A stretch of 64,000 bases of DNA from Bdellovibrionales bacterium (GTDB lineage Bacteria; Bdellovibrionota; Bdellovibrionia; Bdellovibrionales; UBA1609), in contig JAHDFM010000016.1 of assembly GCA_020628165.1 (NCBI GenBank), positions 18,542 through 82,541 on the forward strand, given 5' to 3'. The translations under genes and the position numbers were made by a program. This document shows positions 19,730 to 29,736 of this stretch, in pieces (the stretch's first letter is position 1; each line of letters begins with the position of its first letter). The notes below the pieces were generated by a model, which saw nothing but the letters and a program-made list of their open reading frames with translations, searched no databases and was not told the origin of the DNA.

Positions 19730-20748
19730 ATTTTTTAGTAAGACCAGCCAAAGAAAGCGATAAAAACAGTTTGCTAAATTTAGCAGCTCAGTTTTCGTTA
19801 TTAAATTTGCCAAATGATGAAAAAAAGATCGTTGACAAAATAAAGCTCAGTGAAGAGTCCTTTGCTGGCGAGGCACCTTTAGAAACAGCAAATTATTTAT
19901 TTGTGTGTGAGGACATTGAAAATAAGTGGGTCATCGGAAGCTCACAAATTAAAGCGCAGCACGGCAGTGAAAAAAACCCGACCTACAGTTTTGAACTCAA
20001 GAAAAAAGAAAAATTTAGTAAATCTTTAGGGGTAGGCTTCATTCACCAAGTATTAAAATTAAAGATTACAACCGAGGGTCCAACAGAGTTGGGTGGTTTG
20101 GTCGTTCACAGAGATTTTAGAAGTCGCCCTGAAAAGGTGGGCAAATTAACTAGCTTTGCTCGTTTTCTTTATATCGGGATGAACTCAAGTAAGTTCAAGC
20201 AAGAGCTTCACTCCGAGATGGCGCCACCTCTTACTAAAGACGGTCGCAGTGAGTTCTGGGAGTCTCTCGGGCGACGCTTTACAGGAATGCCTTATTGGGA
20301 AGCGGATGCTTTAAGTCATCGCAACAAAGAGTTCATTCAAAGTTTATTTCCAAAAGAAGAGATTTACCTAGCTTTGTTAGACCCAAAAGCACGTCTTGTG
20401 ATAGGACGCGTGAGTGAGCAAACATCAGGTGCTTTGCATCTATTAAATAAACTGGGTTTTGTCGAAAAAAACGAAGTGGACCCTTTTGATGGGGGGCCTC
20501 ACCTAAAAGCTATGCAAGAAGACACAACCCTTATAAAAAACGGACATACTTGTCAGGTGGATTTCAATATTAAGCTTGAAGACGGCTTTGATAAGTTTGG
20601 TTACATGGGAATTAACACTGCAAATGGTCCTATCTTTTTTCAATCAGCTTATCGACAATCAGGTGACAAAGTTTTATTACCAGATCCTGTATCTATGAGG
20701 TTAGGCATCGCTGACCAGCAAGATATTTTTGTGACCTATCAACTATAA
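19720..20748 (+). CDS. astA: Arginine/ornithine N-succinyltransferase (AstA-like)
   Basis: VRPAKESDKNSLLNLA...ELGGLVVHRDFRSRPEKVGKLTSFARFLYIG...EMAPPLTKDGRSEFWESLGRRFTGMPYWEADALS. Confidence 0.88.
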   Translation: MLMNFLVRPAKESDKNSLLNLAAQFSLLNLPNDEKKIVDKIKLSEESFAGEAPLETANYLFVCEDIENKWVIGSSQIKAQHGSEKNPTYSFELKKKEKFSKSLGVGFIHQVLKLKITTEGPTELGGLVVHRDFRSRPEKVGKLTSFARFLYIGMNSSKFKQELHSEMAPPLTKDGRSEFWESLGRRFTGMPYWEADALSHRNKEFIQSLFPKEEIYLALLDPKARLVIGRVSEQTSGALHLLNKLGFVEKNEVDPFDGGPHLKAMQEDTTLIKNGHTCQVDFNIKLEDGFDKFGYMGINTANGPIFFQSAYRQSGDKVLLPDPVSMRLGIADQQDIFVTYQL

Positions 20749-20865
20749 ATTTCGATGAGAGTTTTGTTCTGTAGTGAGAAAAAGGTGCGTTATAAAAAAG
20801 TCTCTAGTGTTTTTATCTAGATGCAGTGTAAAATGGCCATTGAATTTTCAGCTTTCGAGGGATCT

Positions 20866-22374
20866 ATGGCAACATCACAAATTAATTTTCTTGGAAACTA
20901 TATCAATGGTGAGTTTATCAAAACTCAGAAATCGGACGAATCTTGGCAGGTAGTCTCTCCTGCAGACACTAGCGATGAAGTGATAGCTATTGAGACAAGT
21001 TACACGCATGTCGATCAAGCTTGCGAAGCAGCTTTCAATGCCTATAAAAAATGGCGCTTCACTAGTCTTGATGAACGTAAGAACGCACTCATGAGGTTGC
21101 AGGAAGTTTATTTAGCTAACAGTGAAAAGATGGCCAGCATTATTTCGAGAGAAACAGGTAAGCCGACATGGGAAGCCATGACCGAAGCCAAGGCTTTGGC
21201 TGGTAAAATTAAAATCACCATCGAACATTCTTTAAAACTTGTTGAAGAAGGCCGAATTGAAAATGCTCTTCCAAATACGGACGGAGTGATTCGTTATAAA
21301 TCTAGGGGAGTCATGGCAGTTGTTGGCCCGTTTAACTTTCCAGCACACTTACCTAACGGGCATATTGTACCGGCATTACTAACGGGCAATACCGTTGTGT
21401 TTAAACCTTCAGATAAAACTCCAGCTGTGGCTCAATTCATGGCTGAGATGTTTCATGAGGCTGGGTTTCCAGAAGGCGTATTCAACTTAGTACAAGGGCT
21501 CGGCGAAACCGGCAAGCGTTTAGTCGGTCACAAATTAGTGAGTGGTGTGTTATTTACGGGCTCTTATGATGTTGGCCTTCGTATCAAACAAGAAACAATC
21601 AATCAGTACTGGAAAATTTTAGCTCTTGAAATGGGTGGTAAAAACACGACGATTGTATGGGATGATGCCGATCTTAAAAAAGGAATTTACGACACTTTGA
21701 TTGGCAGTTTTTTAACGGCAGGTCAGAGGTGCTCTTGTACAAGTAAACTTGTTTTGCATGAAAGCATTTATGATGAGTTTGTTGAAAAATTTCATGCAGC
21801 CGCCAAAAAAATAAAAGTGGACCACTGGTCAAACAGTCCGTTTATGGGCCCACTCATTAGCAAAGATTCTCTCGATAAATACGTGCGTTTTCAAGAAATT
21901 GCAGGACGAGAAGGAGCTGAGAGCTTAATGCGTGGAAAAGCTTTAGCACCGAGTGGTTACAATGGTTATTACGTATCACCGAGTATTAATTTGGTCAGCC
22001 AGTTTGATCCAGCTTCGGTTTATCAAAAAAGTGAAATTTTTGGACCGAATGTAGCTGTTTACAAAGTAAAGGAGCTCGAAGAAGCCACAGAAATTACCAA
22101 TGCTTCTGGGTTTGGTCTTGCCATGTCTGTGTTTACTAAAGACAGAGCTATTTACGAGCAACTCTTGGTAGAGGCACAAGTGGGTTTACTCAATTGGAAC
22201 AGAACCACCAATGGTGCAAGTTCAAGGTTACCGTTTGGAGGTATGGGCAAATCAGGCAATGATCGACCATCAGCTCACTTTGCCGTGAACTATTGTACGT
22301 CACCGATAGCAAGCCTGGAAGATCGCAATGACTTTGATCCAAATGCCGTTTTGCCGGGGATAGAGTATAGCTAG
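20866..22374 (+). CDS. astD: Succinylglutamate-semialdehyde dehydrogenase (AstD-like)
   Basis: Aldehyde dehydrogenase: AVVGPFNFPAHLPNGHIVPALLTGNTVVFKPSDKTP, LEMGGKNTTIVWDDAD, GQRCSCTSKLV; internal ATG at 20866 after gaggga preferred over 20821. Confidence 0.9.
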   Translation: MATSQINFLGNYINGEFIKTQKSDESWQVVSPADTSDEVIAIETSYTHVDQACEAAFNAYKKWRFTSLDERKNALMRLQEVYLANSEKMASIISRETGKPTWEAMTEAKALAGKIKITIEHSLKLVEEGRIENALPNTDGVIRYKSRGVMAVVGPFNFPAHLPNGHIVPALLTGNTVVFKPSDKTPAVAQFMAEMFHEAGFPEGVFNLVQGLGETGKRLVGHKLVSGVLFTGSYDVGLRIKQETINQYWKILALEMGGKNTTIVWDDADLKKGIYDTLIGSFLTAGQRCSCTSKLVLHESIYDEFVEKFHAAAKKIKVDHWSNSPFMGPLISKDSLDKYVRFQEIAGREGAESLMRGKALAPSGYNGYYVSPSINLVSQFDPASVYQKSEIFGPNVAVYKVKELEEATEITNASGFGLAMSVFTKDRAIYEQLLVEAQVGLLNWNRTTNGASSRLPFGGMGKSGNDRPSAHFAVNYCTSPIASLEDRNDFDPNAVLPGIEYS

Positions 22375-22456
22375 TTTCTGTTCATAGAAGCTATTGTTTA
22401 ATTAGGTCAGTGAATTTAATTTTAGTAATTATTCCAGATAAAATTAAGAGGTCGTC

Positions 22457-23479
22457 TTGAAACATTTATTGTTAATTACATTTGTTTTTATAATTGGTTT
22501 GTGTGGTTATTTTTATCTTGGCTTTCAGAGTTTGAAAACACCATTCAGCCCTCAGGGGGGTGAGTATGTGTACGAGCTTAGAAAGGGAGCTAGTTTTAAC
22601 TCAGTATTGAAAGACTTGGCGGGTGTTGGTTTTCTTGAAGACTCACCCATAATTAAATTATACACAAGGTACACGAAGTATAATTCAAGACTCAAAGCTG
22701 GAACTTATAAGTTAACGTCTGCAATGTCTCAGCTATCAATCTTGGAAGAGTTGACCAAGGGTAAGTCTATTGATGAAAAAATCACTTTTCAAGAAGGCTT
22801 GAATATAAATGACATCGCAGAATTAATAGCTAAAAATTCTATTGCAAGTAAAAAAGAAGCCCTTGATCTCTTGCGAGATAAAAAATTAGTCAAAGAGCTA
22901 ACGGGTTTAGATTTGCCAAGTTTTGAAGGCTATTTGTTTCCTGAAACTTACTTTATAAATAAGAGCACAACTCTTCTTGGCTTAGTTAAAAAAATGGTGA
23001 AAAATTTTGAGGTCAACTATCAAAAAAGTTTAGAAGGGGCTCAGTTAAAATTGGATAAAAGAACTCATATTGTTCTTGCCAGTATGATAGAAAAAGAAAC
23101 GGGTGCCGCCGAAGAAAGACCATTGATTTCTTCAGTTTTTCATAATCGCATTAAGAAAAATATGAAGTTTCAGAGCGACCCGACCATTCTTTATGGCATG
23201 TTTGATAAAACAGGTGTTTTTCCAACCAACATTCGCAAAAAAGACATTCTAGAAAAAACTAGGTACAACACTTATGCTATAAAAGGGCTCCCGTATGGGC
23301 CGATTGCAAATCCAGGCCTAGAATCTCTGAAGGCGGCTTTAAATCCTGTAAAGTCTAATAAACTCTACTTTGTTAGTAGAAACGATGGCACCCATGTGTT
23401 TTCAGCTACTTTGGCAGAGCATGAGCGAGCGGTTAGAAAGTGGCAGATTGAATATTTTCGTAAGAAAAGAAATAAGTAA
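22457..23479 (+). CDS. mltG: Endolytic transglycosylase MltG
   Basis: N-term TM; RLKAGTYKL, EGYLFPETYFI, IVLASMIEKETGAAEERPLISSVFHNRIKKNMKFQSDPTILYG, KGLPYGPIANPGLESLKAALNP. Confidence 0.95.
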   Translation: MKHLLLITFVFIIGLCGYFYLGFQSLKTPFSPQGGEYVYELRKGASFNSVLKDLAGVGFLEDSPIIKLYTRYTKYNSRLKAGTYKLTSAMSQLSILEELTKGKSIDEKITFQEGLNINDIAELIAKNSIASKKEALDLLRDKKLVKELTGLDLPSFEGYLFPETYFINKSTTLLGLVKKMVKNFEVNYQKSLEGAQLKLDKRTHIVLASMIEKETGAAEERPLISSVFHNRIKKNMKFQSDPTILYGMFDKTGVFPTNIRKKDILEKTRYNTYAIKGLPYGPIANPGLESLKAALNPVKSNKLYFVSRNDGTHVFSATLAEHERAVRKWQIEYFRKKRNK

Positions 23480-23654
23480 ATATTTTTATTAGAAAAGTAA
23501 TTCATTCATTAGTGTTTACTTCATTTTAAAAAAGTTGTTTAAAATTAAAAATAAACTGCATTTATTTTAAATCTGAAAACTCATATTTGAGTTGGGTCTA
23601 GTAAAGTTGGTTATATCTAAAATTTTGTAATAACTAGTGTTAAAGTTAATTTAT

Positions 23655-25004
23655 ATGTTTTTTCAATTTTTTAGAATTTTTCTAATATTACAAGTTTGTT
23701 TATTTTCTTTAGAAGCTTTTAGCGAGTCAGCTCTTTTTTTTCAAAATTTATCTAAGAAAATTAACAAAAACCCTTCAATGGCAGCAAAAATATGTAATAA
23801 ACGGTTGGCATTTGAAATTTCTGACAAGAGATTTAAATATCTAAATAAGACATATCAAAAAAAGAAATTAGACCCAAAAAGAACATTATTTTTTGAAAAG
23901 CTAATTAGTTTTTGTGTTAACGAAGTAATGCCAAAATCTTACAAAAAAGACAGAATAACATTTAGAGAAAATCTAGTGAAATTTGTAGGTGGAATTATAT
24001 CTCGGAGACTATTAAATTATGACAAGGCTTTCCTGGTTGCTATAAATTACATATACTCCAAAAATGATAATTTTGTGAAGCAAGCAAATAACAATATACT
24101 AAAGAGTTTAACTAAACTTACCAACTTAAATGATTTTACAAAAGTGTATAAAGTTTATTTAACAAGTATACTTGAAAAAATTATTCTACAAGGCAATTTA
24201 AATATTTCTAATAAATTTATCGACTTGATAAAATTTAAAAACAGAGAATCAAAAGAAATAAAACTTGATTTAGAAATGACAACAGCGAGATTACTGACAT
24301 TGCATGGTAAATTTTTAGAAAGTAAATCTTTGTATGAAAAAATTTTAAAAGATAATGAAAAGACAAATAATAGATCTGTTCTTATAGCTAAGATTGAATA
24401 TGCTTCAACTTTAAGAAGCCTTGAAAAGAATAAAGAGTCTATGAAGGTTATGCTGTCAATAGAGTCTGGCTTAGAGTCCAATGCAAGTGATGCCTTAAAG
24501 GCATGGTTTTTTTTAGAAAAATCGCAACTTGATTTTGAAGTAAATAAAAATTTTAAATCTGCAAATAAATTACTTAAAAAATCTGAAAATTTTTATTTAA
24601 AATCCAAAAGAACTAAGAATTTATATTTTGTACATTTAAAAAGAGCAGAGTTTTTTAGAAGGCTTGGTAGCTATAGAGAATCAAAAAGTGAGCTTAAAAA
24701 TGCTGCAAGTTATCTAAAGAATTATCAAAATAGTCCCATGTATTTATTTGAGTACTACTACCAATTAGCGATTACAGATTTTTATTTGAAAAAACTAAAT
24801 GCTTTAAGTAAAACAATAAATAAAATTAATGGAATCATGTTTTTAACAGCTGAAGCATCTAAGTACAGTGCGTTGCTTGCTCCCTTAAAGGCTTTCTTAA
24901 AGAATGATAAATCATTGTTGTCTGCTGCTATAAAGCAGAAGAATAAGTATCAACAAAACCCATTAAAAAATAGAGATATTGATAGGTGTTTAGATCAAAA
25001 TTAA
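23655..25004 (+). CDS. Predicted exported TPR-like helical-repeat protein, unknown function
   Basis: Signal peptide MFFQFFRIFLILQVCLFSLEAFSES; repeated alpha-helical A/Y/L pattern. Confidence 0.55.
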   Translation: MFFQFFRIFLILQVCLFSLEAFSESALFFQNLSKKINKNPSMAAKICNKRLAFEISDKRFKYLNKTYQKKKLDPKRTLFFEKLISFCVNEVMPKSYKKDRITFRENLVKFVGGIISRRLLNYDKAFLVAINYIYSKNDNFVKQANNNILKSLTKLTNLNDFTKVYKVYLTSILEKIILQGNLNISNKFIDLIKFKNRESKEIKLDLEMTTARLLTLHGKFLESKSLYEKILKDNEKTNNRSVLIAKIEYASTLRSLEKNKESMKVMLSIESGLESNASDALKAWFFLEKSQLDFEVNKNFKSANKLLKKSENFYLKSKRTKNLYFVHLKRAEFFRRLGSYRESKSELKNAASYLKNYQNSPMYLFEYYYQLAITDFYLKKLNALSKTINKINGIMFLTAEASKYSALLAPLKAFLKNDKSLLSAAIKQKNKYQQNPLKNRDIDRCLDQN

Positions 25005-25450
25005 GTTATTACATCTATTGAGAGAAGTTCTTTAGATGAGCATATATATTGTGAACTTCCTTTTTGTTTTACTTTTAAACCATACTTTTCAGATAAAAAC
25101 TGCAAATGTGATAAATAGGCATCTCTATTTTTATATTGTACACGAGAGATGATGTTTCCGGTTTTATTGCAAATTTTCATGAAAACTCTTTTCCTCTGAG
25201 TCAGTAGGTTGGGCTTATCGAAGGAATCTTCATCAATTGAGTTACATTCACTATGTGCATTCCAAAAATCATTGATATTTGTATAACTTATATTAGGGTG
25301 CTTAAGAGATTGAAATTGTGTATCAACAGTTATTACTTCAGAAGAGTTAAATCTAAAAAAACCTATGATTCCACTAAGTGAAACTGTAGATGTGCCAAAG
25401 ATAATATTTTTTATGAACTTTCTTCTAAGGAAATAATGATTTTTTAGCAA
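25001..25450 (-). CDS. Hypothetical protein with Tat-like signal (RRKFIKN)
   Basis: MLKNHYFLRRKFIKNIIFGTSTVSLSGIIGFF twin-Arg then hydrophobic stretch. Confidence 0.45.
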   Translation of the reverse strand: MLKNHYFLRRKFIKNIIFGTSTVSLSGIIGFFRFNSSEVITVDTQFQSLKHPNISYTNINDFWNAHSECNSIDEDSFDKPNLLTQRKRVFMKICNKTGNIISRVQYKNRDAYLSHLQFLSEKYGLKVKQKGSSQYICSSKELLSIDVIT

Positions 25451-25560
25451 ATTGACTCCATATAATTTCTCCAGAAAGCATTACAACACAGTGCTCATCC
25501 ATATTGCCTTATTTACCTAATAAAACTATAATTAATTATAACTTTAACATCTTACATGTC

Positions 25561-27378
25561 ATGAGAAAAGTCTATACACTACAACTTTCAGATTTTTATC
25601 CATCTGCAACTCTACCACAAGCAATGGGGAGTTTACTTGGGTATGTGTTTCAAAATGAATCAATAAAAAAAAATTTTGAGGTCTGCCGTACCTTCTGGGA
25701 AAACGAGACTTTTGACCAGATTATCAAGGAAATTGAGGGCCCAGATGTTTTACTTTGTAGTTGTTATGTTTGGAATTGGGATCGTACCTATCAGGTTATA
25801 AAATTTATTCGAAAGCATTATCCTAGTTGCTTAATAATTATAGGAGGGCCAGAGCCGGAATATACTTCTAATTGGTTATGTGCTCACCCTGAGGTGGATT
25901 TACTAATTCCTTATTATGGCGAAAGTGTCTTAGAGTCAGTACTTGTAGAGAGCTTAATGGAATGTGAATATAGCAAGCTTCCTGGTGTTATAACTAAAAA
26001 ATCAATGCCTCAACAATTCCCTAAGCCAAATTTTGATAAAATGGTTAGTCCATTTTTAAATGGTTTTTTTGAAAATTTACTAAATAACAAACGAAGCGAG
26101 ACGACATCAATTAGAGCTGTATTTGAAAGCAATCGCGGATGTCCGTTCTCATGTACTTTTTGTGATGTTGGCGCTAGCATATACACAAAAGTAAATAGAT
26201 TTGAACTTCAAAAGTGCTTTGATGAACTAGAGTGGATGGTACAAAACGGAGTTGATGCTATAGACGTTGCAGATGCTAATTTTGGAATTTTATCTAGAGA
26301 TGAAGATATTGTTAATAAAATGATAGAATTGAAAAAGAAGTATAATTGGCAAGGTCGATTTTTACCTACATGGAGCAAGGTAAAAGGAGACAGGGTCCTT
26401 AGGATAGCTAAAAATATTATTCATAATAAGTTAGATAGTGTGTTTGGATTAAGTCTGCAGTCATTGTCACCAGAGGTTTTATTCAAAATTAAAAGAAAAA
26501 ATGCATTTAATTTGTCAGATCTTAGTGCCATTATTTCAGATTTAAGTGAAAATAATGTGCCTGTTTATACAGAAGTAATTTTTCCTCTTCCTGGAGAAAC
26601 TATAGATAGTTTTTTGAGTGGTATTCACTCTGTTTTAGACATGAAAAACGTATTTGATAAATTTCAAGTTAATCAATTGAGTAAATATAATAATGCAGAA
26701 ATCGCATCAGTAGATCAGACTAAAAAATTTGGAATTGAGTGGAAAAAAATAAACGGGTTTACCAGGCATTATTATGGAGATAATTCTAAAGATATTATTG
26801 CTGTAAAAACAGAAGATATTAATAAGGAAGACGTCTTTGAAGGACTATTTTATGTGAAGTGCTTTATAATACCATTATACTTTTATGGAACTGTTCGTAG
26901 TATTGCAGACCATTTACTTAAGTTTCATGGTTTGTTACGTTCACAATTTTTTAAAACATTATACAAGAACCTTGAATCAGAACCTTGGTTTATAAAATTT
27001 AAAAATGCTCAAAGAGATCACTATTTTTCTGCTATAGAAGGAAAAGTTCAATTTGGGCAAATATTAACTAAGGATCCATTAGATTTTTTTCCTGAATTTT
27101 CAATAGCTCATCAATTTTATTTAAAGAGCCCTTTATTTGATAAGTTGGAGGAGATATATCCAGAGCATAGGCAAGCCATTATTTTTTCAAAAAATTCTTT
27201 ATGGACTAATAAAGCAGATGAGGTGTTTCAGAACATAAAATTTGGCCAAAAAGAAGAAACATGGCGTTTTGTAGATAATAGAGTTATGGATAAAGATAGT
27301 TACTTTAGGGAATTGTATATCTCAGGCAGGTTTGATCAACGCTGGAGAAAGAAATTAATTGAAAGAGTTAAATCATGA
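25561..27378 (+). CDS. B12-binding-type radical SAM protein
   Basis: N-term Rossmann-like domain (DVLLCSCYVWNWDRTY...IIIGGPEPEYTS), NRGCPFSCTFCDVG CxxxCxxC; ORF extends to TTG at 25504 but ATG 25561 is more likely. Confidence 0.85.
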   Translation: MRKVYTLQLSDFYPSATLPQAMGSLLGYVFQNESIKKNFEVCRTFWENETFDQIIKEIEGPDVLLCSCYVWNWDRTYQVIKFIRKHYPSCLIIIGGPEPEYTSNWLCAHPEVDLLIPYYGESVLESVLVESLMECEYSKLPGVITKKSMPQQFPKPNFDKMVSPFLNGFFENLLNNKRSETTSIRAVFESNRGCPFSCTFCDVGASIYTKVNRFELQKCFDELEWMVQNGVDAIDVADANFGILSRDEDIVNKMIELKKKYNWQGRFLPTWSKVKGDRVLRIAKNIIHNKLDSVFGLSLQSLSPEVLFKIKRKNAFNLSDLSAIISDLSENNVPVYTEVIFPLPGETIDSFLSGIHSVLDMKNVFDKFQVNQLSKYNNAEIASVDQTKKFGIEWKKINGFTRHYYGDNSKDIIAVKTEDINKEDVFEGLFYVKCFIIPLYFYGTVRSIADHLLKFHGLLRSQFFKTLYKNLESEPWFIKFKNAQRDHYFSAIEGKVQFGQILTKDPLDFFPEFSIAHQFYLKSPLFDKLEEIYPEHRQAIIFSKNSLWTNKADEVFQNIKFGQKEETWRFVDNRVMDKDSYFRELYISGRFDQRWRKKLIERVKS

Positions 27379-28115
27379 TAGCTCAAATAAAAAAGATGTA
27401 CATTGATTTAGACAGATATTTGCCACTACATACTTTGCCAAACAATATTGTTGAAGCTATAGGTGAAAGCTATGATCTCATAAAGCAGAACACATGGCAA
27501 AAAACTACAAAACTAAATGGAGATGTTTCAAACTGTAATTGGCAGAGTAAAGAGTCAAGGGCCAAAGAGTCTTCACAATTTTTTGAAATTGAAGTTAAAA
27601 ATAGAACTGTTGCACCAATGTGGATCTTAGATTTATCTATAGATTTAAATAAAAATAGTAAAAATTTATATGACAGTATCGAAAACTCTTCTGAAGACTG
27701 GGATAATATTTATTTTAGGAAAGATTTACCTACAGCCTGGGATCCTTTTTTAGAATGGGTACGTAGTTTGTACTGTTTTAATCAAATAGGAAGAACGAGT
27801 TTGCTGTTGACTCGCCCAGGTGTTCCCCCTCAATACCATAGAGATATTGGTGTAGGTGATGAGAGTTATAAGCCATATTCGCATAGACAAGAGTTTATAT
27901 GGTTAAAAATTACAGATGAAAAAACACTTTTTATTCTTGATGAGAATCGAAATCCTACTCAAGTAGAAAGTAGATCTGCCTTTTTTAACCATCACAATTG
28001 GCACGGTTCTCATAAGTCGTTACCATATTGGTCCTTTAGTTTTAAAATAGAAGGAGTATTTAGCGAAAAATTTCGTAAGGATCTTAATTTAGATGGAATA
28101 AGTAGCTATGGTTAG
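27375..28115 (+). CDS. 2OG-Fe(II)/Asp-Asn beta-hydroxylase-like protein
   Basis: LLLTRPGVPPQYHRDIGVG...AFFNHHNWHGSHKSLPYWSFSFKIEG (HxD...H); overlaps upstream stop. Confidence 0.6.
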   Translation: MIAQIKKMYIDLDRYLPLHTLPNNIVEAIGESYDLIKQNTWQKTTKLNGDVSNCNWQSKESRAKESSQFFEIEVKNRTVAPMWILDLSIDLNKNSKNLYDSIENSSEDWDNIYFRKDLPTAWDPFLEWVRSLYCFNQIGRTSLLLTRPGVPPQYHRDIGVGDESYKPYSHRQEFIWLKITDEKTLFILDENRNPTQVESRSAFFNHHNWHGSHKSLPYWSFSFKIEGVFSEKFRKDLNLDGISSYG

Positions 28116-29736
28116 CCATAATCAAACTGTTCCATTGATACTTGGGTTCAATGGAAGTCATGATGGCTCTGTAGCGCTATTAAAGGGTGGAAAAATTCTT
28201 GGAACAATGAGTTGTGAACGTATAACTCGAAAAAAAAAAGATGGAAATGGTAATCAAAAATTTCTAATAGATAGATTATTAAGTAGGTTTTCTACTTCAA
28301 TTGAAGATATAGATTATATAGCATTCTGTGATGACTATTTAAATTTAGATACGTCATATTTGAAAATCATTGATCAAGATGGATTAAATCTACCTAGAAG
28401 TAATATTTATGGGACTCTAAAGCCTGACCACCAAAAAACTAATTCACATCAAACATTATCTTTAAAAATTGATGATCGTAGTATTCCTTGTTACTTTGTT
28501 AATCACCATCTTGGACACATTGCGTATTCATTTTTTACTTCTAATTTTGATAAATCACTTTGTTTGAGTTTAGATGGCTCTCCTTCAGAGTATTCGATGT
28601 TTGCTAAAGCAGAGAATAATTCGATTTATAAAGAGTCTGTGAATCACCTTAAGACTAGCTTAGTATATGATTGGTTTACATATTATACTCTAGGCAATCC
28701 TCTTTTTAAGGCTGGTTCCATGATGGGTTTAGCATCTCATGGAGAACCTTCAGGGAAGCTTGACTTGGAGATGCTGTTAAATGACTCTATAAAAAACTCA
28801 TGGAGAAGCTTAACAAACAAAGTGCCGCGAAAAGTGAAAAAGCCTCGATCTGATGTTGATAATGAGGATATTAAAATTGCTTCTACTTTGCAGTATCTTT
28901 TTGAACAGGAAATCTTAAAATACCTTTCTTCAGTGCCAATAGATTTACTTGAAAATTTTAATTATAACTTATCGCTATCTGGTGGAAGTTTTTTGAATTG
29001 TAAGTTAAATGGCAAAATTAAGGGCCAAACTAAATTCAAAAACATTTATATACCACCTGCTTGTGGAGATGATGGCCTAGCAGTAGGTGCAGCGCTCTAC
29101 ACTGCACATGTAATTCTAAACTTGCCAAGGCATTTACATAAACCAAGCGATGTAATGTATAGTGGTCAGGATTTCAATATCAATTCTAAATTGGGTGAGA
29201 AATATGATGAAAAATTTGTTGTTGATCAACTTTTAAATGGAAAAATTGTTGGTTTTTTTCAAGGGAAATCTGAGTTTGGTCCAAGGGCCTTAGGTAACAG
29301 ATCCCTACTTGCTGATCCGAGATGCCCAAAAATGAAAGATTATCTAAATAATGTTATCAAAAAAAGAGAGTGGTTTCGACCTTATGGAGCTTCAGTTCTT
29401 CAAGAAGAAGCTTTAAATTGGTTTGCTCTTGATTGTTATGACAGCCCGTATATGCTTAAGGCTTTTTCTGTACTTAAACCAGAAGATATTCCTGCAGTAA
29501 CTCATGTAGATAACACATCAAGAATTCAGACTGTTGATAAAAAAGACAATCCAAAGTTTTATAGCTTAATTAAAAGTTTTTATAAACAGAGCTCTGTACC
29601 TATGCTTTTAAATACAAGTCTTAATGATTCAGATGAACCTATAGTAGAATCTCCTGAAGACGCGATTCGGTTTTTTCATAAATCTTCTATTGATTTACTG
29701 GTACTGGAAGATAGAATGATAAAAAAAGGTGAATAA
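28108..29736 (+). CDS. Carbamoyltransferase, NodU/CmcH family
   Basis: LGFNGSHDGSVALLKGGKI, NHHLGHIAYSFF, FQGKSEFGPRALGNRSLLADPR, LLNTSLNDSDEPIVESPEDAI. Confidence 0.93.
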   Translation: MVSHNQTVPLILGFNGSHDGSVALLKGGKILGTMSCERITRKKKDGNGNQKFLIDRLLSRFSTSIEDIDYIAFCDDYLNLDTSYLKIIDQDGLNLPRSNIYGTLKPDHQKTNSHQTLSLKIDDRSIPCYFVNHHLGHIAYSFFTSNFDKSLCLSLDGSPSEYSMFAKAENNSIYKESVNHLKTSLVYDWFTYYTLGNPLFKAGSMMGLASHGEPSGKLDLEMLLNDSIKNSWRSLTNKVPRKVKKPRSDVDNEDIKIASTLQYLFEQEILKYLSSVPIDLLENFNYNLSLSGGSFLNCKLNGKIKGQTKFKNIYIPPACGDDGLAVGAALYTAHVILNLPRHLHKPSDVMYSGQDFNINSKLGEKYDEKFVVDQLLNGKIVGFFQGKSEFGPRALGNRSLLADPRCPKMKDYLNNVIKKREWFRPYGASVLQEEALNWFALDCYDSPYMLKAFSVLKPEDIPAVTHVDNTSRIQTVDKKDNPKFYSLIKSFYKQSSVPMLLNTSLNDSDEPIVESPEDAIRFFHKSSIDLLVLEDRMIKKGE

